Shown: positions 26,983 to 35,610 of the stretch, piece after piece
Layout of the letters: each line of letters begins with the position of its first letter
Position numbering within the stretch: the stretch's first letter is position 1
Source of the DNA: an uncultured Clostridium sp.
Lineage (GTDB): Bacteria > Bacillota > Clostridia > Clostridiales > Clostridiaceae
Direction of reading: 5' to 3'
Assembly (NCBI GenBank): GCA_903789665.1
Contig: CAIFEX010000008.1
Coordinates: forward strand, 1 to 64,000
DNA: 64,000 nucleotides
Made by a program: the position numbers and the translations under genes
The notes under the pieces: generated by a model
Database searches by the model: none
What the model was told of the DNA's origin: nothing
The model's input: only the letters and a program-made list of their open reading frames with translations

Positions 26983-27324
26983 CTCAATTTTGTTTTATAT
27001 TGTCCATGATAGATTAATTCTTTTAATTCAATATTTAATCTTTGTAAAATAAAATTAACAATAAATCCTCCATTATAGTAACAACATGTGCATATTTAAA
27101 GTAAATATATTTAAATTATTGTTGAAAATATCCTCTAAAAATTATATTATTATAGTAGAAGGTAATACGTCTATAAAGAAAATGATATTAATGTGATTTT
27201 TCTGATTTTTTTGACTTTTAATATGTATTACCTCAAATTACAAAAAAATAGTAATTCAAATATATTAATTTAAGGAAGGTGATAAAGGAATTATTGCATT
27301 TTTAAAATTTAGGGGGGTTTTTTC
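26983..27324. other. 342-bp divergent intergenic region
   Basis: AT-rich control region between the GntR gene and the first aminotransferase gene. It holds inverted copies GGTAATAC (27161-27168) and GTATTACC (27225-27232), 56 bp apart, upstream of the plus-strand gene. I see no clear promoter pair, RNA structure or ORF. Confidence 0.45.
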
Positions 27325-28509
27325 ATGGAAATAAGTTTTTCACAAAGAGCGGAGGGACTAAAAGCTTCAGAGATAAGGGAACTATTGAAATTAACTGAAA
27401 TGCCTGAAATAATTTCTTTTGCCGGAGGATTACCTGCACCGGAACTTTTCCCTGTAAAAGAAATGAAAAAAGTAATGCAGAATATTTTAGACGAAGATGG
27501 AATTGGTACTATGCAGTATAGTACTACAGAAGGATTTAAACCCTTAAGGGAAATAATAGCAAATCAAAGGATGGTTAATTCAGGGGTACATGTTACTGGT
27601 GATGACATAATAATAACCAGCGGCTCCCAACAGGGAATTGAATTTTCAGCAAAAATGTTTGTAAATGAAGGGGATACTATTGTATGCGAAAGTCCAAGCT
27701 ATATGGGAGCACTTAATGCATTTAGGGCTTACAGACCTAAATTTACTGAGATAGAGATGGATGAAAACGGTATGATAATAGAAAAACTTGAGGAAGAACT
27801 TAAGAAAAATAAAAAAGTTAAAATGATCTATACTATCCCAGATTTTCAAAACCCTACAGGAATAACCATGTCCGACGACAGGAGAAAAAAGTTGGCTGAA
27901 CTTGCAAGTAAATACAAGGTTCCTGTAATTGAGGATAATCCTTACGGTGAACTTATCTTCGAAGGCACGACTCATCCTTCTATAAAAAGTTTTGATAAAG
28001 ACGGATGGGTGATATATCTTGGGACGTATTCAAAAACATTTTGTCCTGGTTTTAGAACCGGCTGGATATGTGCTTCACCTGAAGTACTTCAAAAATATGT
28101 TATAATAAAACAAGGGGCAGATCTTCAATCAAGTAGTTTGGACCAAAGAGCTACTGCAAAATTTATGGAGACATACGATCTAGGTAAACACATAGACGAT
28201 ATAAAAAAGGTTTATGGCAAACGTCGAACTCTTATGCTGAGAAGCATAGACGAGTACTTTCCAAAGGAAATTAAACACACAAATCCTTATGGAGGGCTAT
28301 TTGCTTGGGTTGAGTTAAAAGAAGGATTAAGTTCTAAAAAGATATTGGAAGAGGCATTAAAAGAAAAAGTAGCCTACGTTCCAGGAGGTTCTTTCTTCCC
28401 AAACGGCGGACGTGACAATCATTTCAGACTAAATTATTCATGTATGTCAGAGGAAAAAATTGTAGAGGGAATTAAGCGGCTTGGAAAAGTACTCTACAAA
28501 TATTATTAA
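27325..28509 (+). CDS. PLP-dependent aminotransferase, MocR/LysN-like class I
   Basis: A 394-residue fold-type I aminotransferase related to 2-aminoadipate transaminase and to the catalytic half of MocR regulators, without an N-terminal helix-turn-helix. Features: ISFAGGLPAPELFP, QYSTTEGFKPLRE, ITSGSQQGIEF, PDFQNPTGIT, VIEDNPYGEL, PLP-binding lysine in GTYSKTFCPGFRTGW and FRLNYS. GGGGGG lies 9 nt before the ATG. The substrate cannot be read from sequence; the adjacent phn locus raises the option of an aminophosphonate, but nothing specific supports that. Confidence 0.85.
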   Translation: MEISFSQRAEGLKASEIRELLKLTEMPEIISFAGGLPAPELFPVKEMKKVMQNILDEDGIGTMQYSTTEGFKPLREIIANQRMVNSGVHVTGDDIIITSGSQQGIEFSAKMFVNEGDTIVCESPSYMGALNAFRAYRPKFTEIEMDENGMIIEKLEEELKKNKKVKMIYTIPDFQNPTGITMSDDRRKKLAELASKYKVPVIEDNPYGELIFEGTTHPSIKSFDKDGWVIYLGTYSKTFCPGFRTGWICASPEVLQKYVIIKQGADLQSSSLDQRATAKFMETYDLGKHIDDIKKVYGKRRTLMLRSIDEYFPKEIKHTNPYGGLFAWVELKEGLSSKKILEEALKEKVAYVPGGSFFPNGGRDNHFRLNYSCMSEEKIVEGIKRLGKVLYKYY

Positions 28510-28525
28510 TCTATAGAATAAAATC

Positions 28526-28560
28526 TCTCCTTTTAGGTTAAACTTTCTCTAAAGGGAGAG
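28526..28560 (+). other. Hairpin covering the ribosome binding site of the 51-codon ORF
   Basis: CTCTCCTTTTAG pairs with CTAAAGGGAGAG (one G-T pair), leaving a short loop. The second arm contains the AAAGGGAGAGG that would initiate the ORF at 28567. There is no U-run after it, so a translation-controlling hairpin is more likely than a terminator. Confidence 0.5.
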
Positions 28561-28566
28561 GATAAC

Positions 28567-28722
28567 ATGTATGATATAAAAAATTCTATAGAATTAACAG
28601 AAAAAAGGGGTAGATTGAGAGCCGATTGTATTGGAGACAGAGGTTACTTTAACAGTTTTCAAAATCAAAGCATGTTTGAATTAAAATCAATTCACATTCC
28701 CATAAAAAACTTATCTAAATGA
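28567..28722 (+). CDS. 51-aa small protein, unknown
   Basis: An ATG 5 nt after AGGGAGAGG opens 51 codons: MYDIKNSIELTEKRGR at the start, a middle with ADCIGDRGYF and a positively charged C-terminus ending KNLSK. No signal peptide, membrane segment or known motif is visible. It is too short for routine gene finders. A hairpin covers its ribosome binding site, and 12-bp inverted repeats flank it. It lies between two aminotransferase genes transcribed in the same direction. Confidence 0.45.
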   Translation: MYDIKNSIELTEKRGRLRADCIGDRGYFNSFQNQSMFELKSIHIPIKNLSK

Positions 28723-28790
28723 AAAGATTTTATTCTTACATTCATACTACAGTTTAGTTAATTTAAATCAAAAGTGGAGGGGTATTTCCT

Positions 28791-29987
28791 ATGAAATTAT
28801 CAAATAGAATTTTAAACATGAAATTTTCACCTATACGTAAATTGGCGCCTTATGCAACTGCCGCAACAAAGAGAGGTGTAAAGGTATACCATTTAAATAT
28901 TGGACAACCTGATGTAAAGACTCCAGACCTGTTTTTCAAGGCAATTGAAAGATTTAAGACAGATGTTCTGTCATATACGGAATCGCAAGGAATGGACGAG
29001 CTACAGGAAAGCTTCATAGAATATTACAAAAAATGGGGTACAGAATTTACTAAAGACGAGCTGGTAGTGACTAATGGAGGCAGTGAAGCCATAATGCTTA
29101 CCTTTATGACTTTATGTGATCCTGGAGATGAAATAATTTCTCCTGAGCCATTTTATACAAATTATAATGGATTTGCAGAAACAGCTTCAGCTAAGATGGT
29201 CCCATACTTGACAAAAGCAGAAAATGGTTTTCACCTTCCAAGTAAAGAGGTAATAGAAAGCAAAATAACCGATAGGACAAGAGCACTTATGATATCAAAC
29301 CCCGGAAACCCGACAGGTACAGTATATACTGCAGAAGAACTAAGAATGCTTGGAGATATAGCTAAAGAACACGACCTCTTCCTTATAGCAGATGAAGTTT
29401 ATAGAGAATTTGTATATGATGGACTGAAATATACTTCTATACTCAGCTTAAAGGATATTGCAGATAGAGTAATAGTTGTGGATAGTATATCCAAACGCTA
29501 CAGTGCTTGTGGCGCAAGAATTGGATTAGCAGCCTCAAAGAACAAGGAGTTTATCCACAATGTGATGAAATTGTGCCAGTCCAGACTTTGTGTACCTACT
29601 GTAGAACAGATTGGAGCAACTGCCTTAAAAGATACTCCGGAAAGTTATTTTGTTAAAACAAGAGAGGAATATCAAAAAAGAAGAGATATTCTAATGGAGG
29701 GTCTTGGCAAGATACCCGGCTTGATATGCAAGAAACCGAGCGGTGCCTTCTACGTAGTTGCAAAATTACCTGTCAAAAATGCAGAAGATTTTTCAAAATT
29801 CCTGTTAACTGATTTTGAGAAAGACGGAAAAACAGTAATGGTTGCTCCTGCCAACGGTTTTTATGCTACTCCGGGATTGGGAGAAGATGAAATAAGAATA
29901 TCTTATTGTCTGAATTGTGACGACTTAAAAGAAGCTGTAAGATTATTAAAGATAGCACTGGATGAATATAAAAAGACAAGAGATTGA
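28791..29987 (+). CDS. Class I/II aminotransferase (aspartate aminotransferase-like)
   Basis: A 398-residue PLP enzyme. Visible features are LNIGQPDVKTPD, TNGGSEAIMLTF (phosphate site), the substrate/PLP residues in SNPGNPTGTVY, IADEVYREFVYDG with the PLP-pairing Asp, the Schiff-base lysine in DSISKRYSACGARIG, and the C-terminal arginine in IRISYCLN. GGAGGGG precedes the ATG. Sequence places it near archaeal/clostridial aspartate or broad-range aminotransferases; the donor is not defined. It ends at a very strong hairpin. Confidence 0.87.
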   Translation: MKLSNRILNMKFSPIRKLAPYATAATKRGVKVYHLNIGQPDVKTPDLFFKAIERFKTDVLSYTESQGMDELQESFIEYYKKWGTEFTKDELVVTNGGSEAIMLTFMTLCDPGDEIISPEPFYTNYNGFAETASAKMVPYLTKAENGFHLPSKEVIESKITDRTRALMISNPGNPTGTVYTAEELRMLGDIAKEHDLFLIADEVYREFVYDGLKYTSILSLKDIADRVIVVDSISKRYSACGARIGLAASKNKEFIHNVMKLCQSRLCVPTVEQIGATALKDTPESYFVKTREEYQKRRDILMEGLGKIPGLICKKPSGAFYVVAKLPVKNAEDFSKFLLTDFEKDGKTVMVAPANGFYATPGLGEDEIRISYCLNCDDLKEAVRLLKIALDEYKKTRD

Positions 29988-29992
29988 TTAAG

Positions 29993-30044
29993 AGGTAATA
30001 TATAAAAAATTCCCAGTTAGCTGGGAATTTTTTATATATTACCT
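29993..30044. terminator. Very long bidirectional terminator palindrome
   Basis: A 24-bp perfect stem with loop TTAG (30017-30020): the inner GC-rich core is TTCCCAG/CTGGGAA, flanked by A and T runs, then TATATTACC. It overlaps the stop codon of the convergent GNAT gene (30039-30041). Confidence 0.9.
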
Positions 30045-30917
30045 TCTGTGGTTTAGTTCTAAAAGGCACTGTTCCCTTTTTACCTTGAACCCAACGCTTT
30101 TATACAGATTTAAAGCTATGTAGTTAGAATTTTTCACTTTTATTATTATTTTATTGAATCCATTGAAATGTATTAGATTCAATATGTATATCAGAAAATA
30201 TCTGCTGTATCCTCTACCCCTGAATTCTTTGATTATACCAAAATTTACTATAACAGGCATTCCCTTTTCAATTATGAATTGACCATATCCTATATATCTA
30301 TCGTTTTTTTTCAAGAAAACTGCACCTTTTTCAAAATAATAATCCTGTATTTCATCAAAAAAAATATCTTCCAAAGTAAGCGGAATCCTGTTGTTATCCT
30401 GAAATATTTTATTCTGTATTTCACATCTTTTTTTCTCATCTCTGCCCTTTTGCATTAATTCAAATTCCAACTCTTCATTTAAAGTAAAATCTATACTTTC
30501 AGGCAGATCCCTGTATAAAATCAAAGTACCATCTTTTTTTTCAAATCCCACCTTCTTTAATAATCTAAAATTATAGTTATTGCTTTCGCAAAAATATTTT
30601 ATAATATAATTTTTCTTTATGGTATTTATCAAGCACTTATAGGGCAATATATCGGTGCTTCTGTATTCATATACTACGTTCATGGCATTTATGTAACAGA
30701 TGTCTCTAGGGTAGAAGTCTGTCCAAATATAGCCTATATACCTAGCTCTATTTCTGATTAGTTTGACCTTATTTCTTAAAATAATTTGCTGTATAAAATT
30801 GCAATTATCATAAATTTGGAAAAAATCCTTATTTAAAGAATTGAACAGATTCCGCTTTTCATTCAATATTCTAAAATACTTTAGATTTTTCTTTATCAGC
30901 TTCATACATTTATACAT
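30039..30917 (-). CDS. GNAT-family acetyltransferase
   Basis: A 292-residue protein whose C-terminal half (residues about 165-290) is a GNAT domain: the acetyl-CoA loop reads IIKEFRGRGYSRYFL (R/QxxGxG/A type), followed by NYIALNLYKSVGFKV. The N-terminal half (1-150) looks like a second, degenerate GNAT-like module ending in NYNFRLLKKVGFEKKDGT, so a tandem arrangement is likely. Substrate unknown. The ribosome binding site is weak (AGGGTG). Confidence 0.75.
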   Translation of the reverse strand: MYKCMKLIKKNLKYFRILNEKRNLFNSLNKDFFQIYDNCNFIQQIILRNKVKLIRNRARYIGYIWTDFYPRDICYINAMNVVYEYRSTDILPYKCLINTIKKNYIIKYFCESNNYNFRLLKKVGFEKKDGTLILYRDLPESIDFTLNEELEFELMQKGRDEKKRCEIQNKIFQDNNRIPLTLEDIFFDEIQDYYFEKGAVFLKKNDRYIGYGQFIIEKGMPVIVNFGIIKEFRGRGYSRYFLIYILNLIHFNGFNKIIIKVKNSNYIALNLYKSVGFKVKREQCLLELNHRR

Positions 30918-30956
30918 TCAATTTTCACCCTGTATGGTATATAATAATAGAAAATA

Positions 30957-30985
30957 AAAGATCACCCTGCTCGATGATCTCTTAT
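30957..30985 (-). terminator. Terminator of speD
   Basis: AGATCA (30959-30964) pairs with TGATCT (30975-30980) around a loop, followed on the minus strand by TTTTATTTT. It overlaps the end of speD. Confidence 0.5.
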
Positions 30986-31362
30986 ATATTTGAGGCTTTT
31001 ACTTCCACGGCCTGTTCAAATATACCTCTCTTTACTTCTGTAGCCGTCATATTTTTTGCATTGAATTTTTCAGTCATATAATTACATGCATCCCAAGGAT
31101 TTATTCTATTTCCACAAGTAAATACGTCCACAGCAGCATAACCAAGTTCTGGCCATGTATGAACAGTCAGATGTGATTCTGATATTATAACTACACCACT
31201 GACACCCTGCGGACTAAATTTGTGAAAAATAGCTTCTCTTACTTCAGCACCTGCTTTTAGTGCAGAATTCACCATTACTTTTTTTATAAAATCTTCATCA
31301 TTCAATATTCTAGCATCGCATCCATAGATTTCCGCTAAAATGTGCCGCCCTAATTCATTCAT
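30982..31362 (-). CDS. speD: S-adenosylmethionine decarboxylase proenzyme (class 1B)
   Basis: A 126-residue proenzyme that cleaves itself at Ser in ISESHLTVHTWPE to make its pyruvoyl cofactor and supplies decarboxylated SAM for spermidine synthesis. His in LTVHTWP and Cys in VFTCGNRINPWDAC are the other catalytic residues. The short length is that of the Bacillus/Thermotoga (SpeH) type. The start at 31362 is 12 nt from GGGGG; an earlier ATG is out of frame. No spermidine synthase gene is adjacent. Confidence 0.92.
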   Translation of the reverse strand: MNELGRHILAEIYGCDARILNDEDFIKKVMVNSALKAGAEVREAIFHKFSPQGVSGVVIISESHLTVHTWPELGYAAVDVFTCGNRINPWDACNYMTEKFNAKNMTATEVKRGIFEQAVEVKASNI

Positions 31363-31400
31363 TTTTCATATTTACCCCCTAGATAAAATATAACAATTAA

Positions 31401-31428
31401 ATTCTATCAAAAATAATGAAAAAGTCAA
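31401..31428 (-). promoter_or_regulatory. speD promoter
   Basis: On the minus strand TTGACT (plus 31423-31428), a 16-nt spacer and TAGAAT (31401-31406), about 40 bp from the speD start. Confidence 0.6.
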
Positions 31429-31514
31429 TATATATTTGAAATATTTAAATATTACTCTAATTTTCTTCATATATTGGATAAACATTGGCGGTAAATCAGA
31501 TTTTAGGGCATGGT

Positions 31515-33431
31515 TTAAATATCGTCTACCTCTTTTATACTCAATGCTATTTTTTCATCATCCCTATTTACTTCCAGAATCTTTGCCTTTACTTCCTGAC
31601 CTACTTTCAATACATCTTCAGGTTTATCTATTCTCTTGTGGCTTATCTGAGATATATGGACAAGTGCATCTACTCCCGGTTCCAATTCAACAAAAGCACC
31701 GAAACTTGCAAACCTGACTACTTTCCCAAGTACTACGCTTCCCACTGGATATTTTACATCAACATTATTCCAGGGATTTTCCATAAGTTTTTTAAGTGAT
31801 AATGACAATTTTCTCTTTTCTTTGTCTACATCCAATATATAAACTTTTATCTTATCACCTATTTTCAAAACATCACTTGGCTTATCTACTCTTCCCCAGG
31901 ATAATTCAGATACATGAAGCAGACCGTCAACTCCCTGTACATCCACAAAGGCTCCAAAATCAGTCAATCTTCTAACTTCTCCTTCTACTACTGTATCCTT
32001 TTCAAGAATATTCCATGTCTTCTCTTCTCTTTTCTCTCTTTCTGCCCGTAAAATTTCTCTTCTCGAAGCTACTACTCTGGTTCCCCTTCTCTCTTCCTTA
32101 TATTCGATTATATTTACGTCCAATTCTTTATCTACATATTGAGAAAGATCATCTACATGATATAGTTCTACATGGGAAGCAGGTATGAAGACTCTCGCCC
32201 CCTTGTAATTTGCCACAAGTCCGCCTTTTACAGCTTCTTTCACTGTGACTTCTACCACGGTATCTTTTCCATTGATTTCTTTTAATTCTCTATAGGCATT
32301 TTCCCTTTCCAGTTCTATCTTGGACAGTACTACATATCCATCCTCATTTTGCCTTCGAATTACTTTGACTTCCATTTCGTCTCCCGCATGTATCAATTTT
32401 TCCAGGTCATCATCTTCATTCTTGGTTATCTCTACTTTGGGAAGTATACCATCTGATTTATATCCTATATTTAAAAAGACCTCATTTGGGTTTACAGATA
32501 TTACAGTCCCTTTAATTTTTTCTCCTAATATTATTTGAGTATCATTTTTATCCATATAAGATAATTGCTCATTTTTTAATGCTAAATTTTTGTCATCGCT
32601 CATTTTCAAAATTGCCTCCTTTATTATCCAATCTGGTGTTGAAGCTCCTGCTGTAACACCTATAGTTTTTATTTTATTAGATCTAATTATATTATCAGGT
32701 ATTTCTCCTGAATTTTCAACATGAAAGGTATTTATACAATTACTTTTACATATTTCATATAATTTAGTGGTGTTGGAACTATTTTTACCCCCTAATACTA
32801 TCATTGCGTCAACTTTTTTTGAAATATCATCTGCAGATTTTTGTCGAAATCCTGTAGCACTGCATATTGTGTTAAAAGCAATGAACTCTTTACACTGCTT
32901 GATTACTACATTCATCACTTTCTGCCAGTTGGACTGCTTTTCTGTAGTCTGTGACACTATGCAAAGTTTTGGTGGAAGTTTTTCCAGGTTTGATCCATTT
33001 TTAGATATAATTGCAGTATTTTCACACCAGCCATCTATGCCCAGTACTTCAGGGTGAGTCTTATCACCTACTATTAATATAGAATACCCCAATTTATAAT
33101 ATTTTTCTACTTTTTTTTGTATATTCGAAACATACGGGCATGTAGCATTTATTACATTTACTTTTTTATTTTTTAGAAGAGTAAATGTAGATTTAGGTAC
33201 TCCATGGGAACGTATTATAACTACATCTCCTTCTTCGAGTTTATCCATATCATCTTCTTTTAGAGGAAATATTCCTTTTTCCTCTAATTTTTTTACTACA
33301 CTATTATTATGAATCAAAGGACCCAAAGTATATATATTTTTTTTGAATTTTTTTTGAGTATTTACAGCTCCTTCCACAGCTCTTTTTACTCCGAAACAAA
33401 ATCCAGATTTTTCTGCCAGTACAATTTTCAT
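31515..33431 (-). CDS. ispH: IspH - ribosomal protein S1-like fusion
   Basis: A 638-residue fusion. Residues 1-280 are 4-hydroxy-3-methylbut-2-enyl diphosphate reductase, the last step of the MEP isoprenoid pathway, with cluster cysteines in SGFCFGVKRA, NATCPYVS and NTICSATGFRQ. Residues about 300-635 hold four S1 RNA-binding domains (GTVISVNPNEVFLNIG, VEVTVKEAVKGGLVAN, GEVRRLTDFGAFVDV, GKVVRFASFGAFVEL). This fusion is known from clostridia. AAGGTG precedes the ATG. It lies 4 bp after cmk, repeating the conserved cmk-ispH-rpsA order. Confidence 0.95.
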   Translation of the reverse strand: MKIVLAEKSGFCFGVKRAVEGAVNTQKKFKKNIYTLGPLIHNNSVVKKLEEKGIFPLKEDDMDKLEEGDVVIIRSHGVPKSTFTLLKNKKVNVINATCPYVSNIQKKVEKYYKLGYSILIVGDKTHPEVLGIDGWCENTAIISKNGSNLEKLPPKLCIVSQTTEKQSNWQKVMNVVIKQCKEFIAFNTICSATGFRQKSADDISKKVDAMIVLGGKNSSNTTKLYEICKSNCINTFHVENSGEIPDNIIRSNKIKTIGVTAGASTPDWIIKEAILKMSDDKNLALKNEQLSYMDKNDTQIILGEKIKGTVISVNPNEVFLNIGYKSDGILPKVEITKNEDDDLEKLIHAGDEMEVKVIRRQNEDGYVVLSKIELERENAYRELKEINGKDTVVEVTVKEAVKGGLVANYKGARVFIPASHVELYHVDDLSQYVDKELDVNIIEYKEERRGTRVVASRREILRAEREKREEKTWNILEKDTVVEGEVRRLTDFGAFVDVQGVDGLLHVSELSWGRVDKPSDVLKIGDKIKVYILDVDKEKRKLSLSLKKLMENPWNNVDVKYPVGSVVLGKVVRFASFGAFVELEPGVDALVHISQISHKRIDKPEDVLKVGQEVKAKILEVNRDDEKIALSIKEVDDI

Positions 33432-33435
33432 AATT

Positions 33436-34092
33436 TCACCTTGAATTTTCTATTATGTATTTCGAAATAACTTCTACCACTTCCGAAATAGAAAGGTTAG
33501 AAGAATCTATTTCTAAGGCATCTTCCGATTTCACAAGAGGAGATATCTCCCTATGCGAATCCATATAATCTCTTTTAATTATATCATTTAATATTTTATC
33601 ATATTCTGCAGGTATATTCTTCTCCTTAAGTTCCCTGCACCTCCTCCTGGCTCTTTCACCGGCGCTGGCCGTAAGAAAAAATTTTAAGGGGGTGTCTTTT
33701 AGAACTACAGTGCCTATATCCCGTCCATCCATAATCACATTGCATTTCAATGCCATTTTTTGCTGCATATCTACCAATAATTTTCGCAGCTCGGGAATAG
33801 CGGCATAGTTTGATACATTATTGCTTACACTGGGTTTTTTTATAGATTCAGTCAAATCCCTGCCGTTTACCAGAATTCTGTCATTTTTAAAGCGCATTTC
33901 AAGTGATTTTGCAACTTTGCAAACGCTTGACGTATCTGTGTAAGGTATGCTTTTTTCCATACATATATAAGCAACAGCCCTGTACATAAACCCCGTATTT
34001 ATGTACATTAGGTTGAACTTTTGGGCTATAATGTTTGCTATAGTACTCTTGCCTGCAGCTGCAGGACCATCGATTGCGACAGATATATTCAA
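33436..34092 (-). CDS. cmk: Cytidylate kinase
   Basis: A 218-residue kinase phosphorylating CMP and dCMP. P-loop DGPAAAGKSTIA at residues 8-19, INTGFMYRAVAY for the nucleotide site, MDGRDIGTVVL with the CMP-binding Arg/Asp, and ARRRCRELKEKN in the lid. TTG is the start codon at 34092, behind AAAGGCGG. It forms a two-gene unit with ispH-rpsA. Confidence 0.95.
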   Translation of the reverse strand: MNISVAIDGPAAAGKSTIANIIAQKFNLMYINTGFMYRAVAYICMEKSIPYTDTSSVCKVAKSLEMRFKNDRILVNGRDLTESIKKPSVSNNVSNYAAIPELRKLLVDMQQKMALKCNVIMDGRDIGTVVLKDTPLKFFLTASAGERARRRCRELKEKNIPAEYDKILNDIIKRDYMDSHREISPLVKSEDALEIDSSNLSISEVVEVISKYIIENSR

Positions 34093-34187
34093 AATATTAT
34101 TCCGCCTTTCTTGATAAAGCCATTAATTATTTATATATTCTATTATTCTATAAAAAACTATAAAATCCTTTATTTTATAGGATTAAT

Positions 34188-35420
34188 TTAACGTATTCGT
34201 GTCATTTGAGTCCCTGCTAAAAATCCAGTGGATAATGCAATCTGCATGTTAAATCCGCCTGTATAACCATCTACATCAATCAACTCTCCTGCAAAATATA
34301 GATTGGATATTATTTTGGATTTCATAGTAGATGGATCTATTTCTTTCGTATTTATCCCTCCTGAGGTAATTATTGCCTCTGATATGGGCCGGAGCCCCTT
34401 TATGGTCATAGAAAGGTTCTGAAGTAGATTCGCCAAATCCATCCTTTCCTCCTTAGTTATGGAATTGCACTTTTTACTTGGAACTATTTTGGATAAATCT
34501 ATAACTATTTCTATTAATTTCCTGGGTAATAGATCATCCAGAGAATTCTTAAAATCTTTGTTTGAATACTTTAGAAAATCTCTCTGCAGTCTCCTATCCA
34601 GTTGTTCAACTTGCAGGGCAGGTTTTAAATTTACAACTGCCCTTAAATTTGTATTGTCTTTTACCACCCTGCTTGCACTTAAAACAATAGGACCAGATAT
34701 ACCAAAATGGGTAAACAACATTTCGCCAAATTCCCTATACAAAATTTTATTTTTTGAATCAACTATACTTAAAGATACATTTTTCAATGAAAGACCCTGC
34801 AGTTTCTTTATCCAGCCTTCTTCTATCTCTATCGGCACAAGTGATGGATTTAACTCCATTATAGTATGACCCATCCCTTTGGCCAATTTATATCCATCTC
34901 CTGTAGAACCAGTCTGAGGATAAGATAGCCCACCAGTACAGAGCATAAAATAATCACCTTCCACTATGGAATTATCTTCAAGCTGAACTGCACTTATAAC
35001 CCTGTCACGACAGATAAATTTTTTCACTCTGGAATTTAATTTTATCTTGACCTTTTCTTTTATAAGCTGTTTTTTCATGGCTTCAATTAGATCAGAGGAC
35101 TTATTTGATACAGGGAAAACCCTATCCCCTCTCTCAATTTTCAGTTTGACTCCTAATTTATTAAAAAATTTTATAGTATCTTCATTTGTAAATGAATAAA
35201 GGGAACTGTAAAGGAAATGGGGGTTTCCGGGAATATAATCGAAAAATTCCTCTATATCTTTCCCATTTGTTATATTACATCTTCCCTTTCCTGATATAAA
35301 CATCTTTTTGCCCAATTTTTCATTTCTCTCTATTAAAACAACTTCATTGTTATTTGATGCGGCGGTTATCGCAGCCATCATTCCCGAGGGACCGCCGCCG
35401 ATTACTATTATTTTTGTCAT
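34188..35420 (-). CDS. NAD(P)/FAD-dependent oxidoreductase (HI0933/BaiN family)
   Basis: A 410-residue flavoprotein of the HI0933-like (YhiN/BaiN) family. Dinucleotide-binding GGGPSGMMAA is at the N-terminus, followed by ERNEKLGKKMFISGKGRCNITN, CTGGLSYPQTGSTGDGY in the middle and FAGELIDVDGYTGGFNMQIALSTG at the C-terminus, which closes the FAD site. I start at the ATG at 35420, 8 nt after AAGGTG; the frame begins at a GTG at 35432. Substrate unknown: BaiN homologues reduce bile acid intermediates, but most relatives are uncharacterised. Confidence 0.85.
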   Translation of the reverse strand: MTKIIVIGGGPSGMMAAITAASNNNEVVLIERNEKLGKKMFISGKGRCNITNGKDIEEFFDYIPGNPHFLYSSLYSFTNEDTIKFFNKLGVKLKIERGDRVFPVSNKSSDLIEAMKKQLIKEKVKIKLNSRVKKFICRDRVISAVQLEDNSIVEGDYFMLCTGGLSYPQTGSTGDGYKLAKGMGHTIMELNPSLVPIEIEEGWIKKLQGLSLKNVSLSIVDSKNKILYREFGEMLFTHFGISGPIVLSASRVVKDNTNLRAVVNLKPALQVEQLDRRLQRDFLKYSNKDFKNSLDDLLPRKLIEIVIDLSKIVPSKKCNSITKEERMDLANLLQNLSMTIKGLRPISEAIITSGGINTKEIDPSTMKSKIISNLYFAGELIDVDGYTGGFNMQIALSTGFLAGTQMTRIR

Positions 35421-35548
35421 TAGTTCACGCACCTTATTTTGTATAGGAATAAGTATATTACCCTATTATAGTAATATACTATGCAAATTTATTCAATATA
35501 AATTTAATATAATATTTATAACTTTTGAATATTATAGGAATTGTAAAA

Positions 35549-35588
35549 TAAAAAACAGGCGAATTTATTATAAATCCGCCTGTTTTAA
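35549..35588 (-). terminator. Terminator of gdhA
   Basis: AAAACAGGCG-A-ATTTAT and ATAAAT-C-CGCCTGTTTTA form a strong hairpin, followed on the minus strand by TTTTATTTTAC. Confidence 0.85.
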
Positions 35589-35610
35589 ATCCACAGTGAT
35601 ATTGCCCGTA

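Larger units (their letters stand above)
28515..28736 (+). repeat. Small element bounded by 12-bp inverted repeats
   Basis: AGAATAAAATCT (28515-28526) and AGATTTTATTCT (28725-28736) are exact inverse copies bracketing a 51-codon ORF. They could be the closing stem of a transcript or the ends of a tiny mobile element. No target-site duplication is evident. Confidence 0.45.

Noticed and set aside
27325-29987. Aminotransferases as part of the phn operon
   Set aside because: They are on the opposite strand, separated by the GntR gene, and show no phosphonate-specific residues.
31515-33431. ispH-rpsA fusion as a frameshift or assembly artefact
   Set aside because: The fusion is continuous, both halves are intact, and the same fusion is known in clostridia beside cmk.
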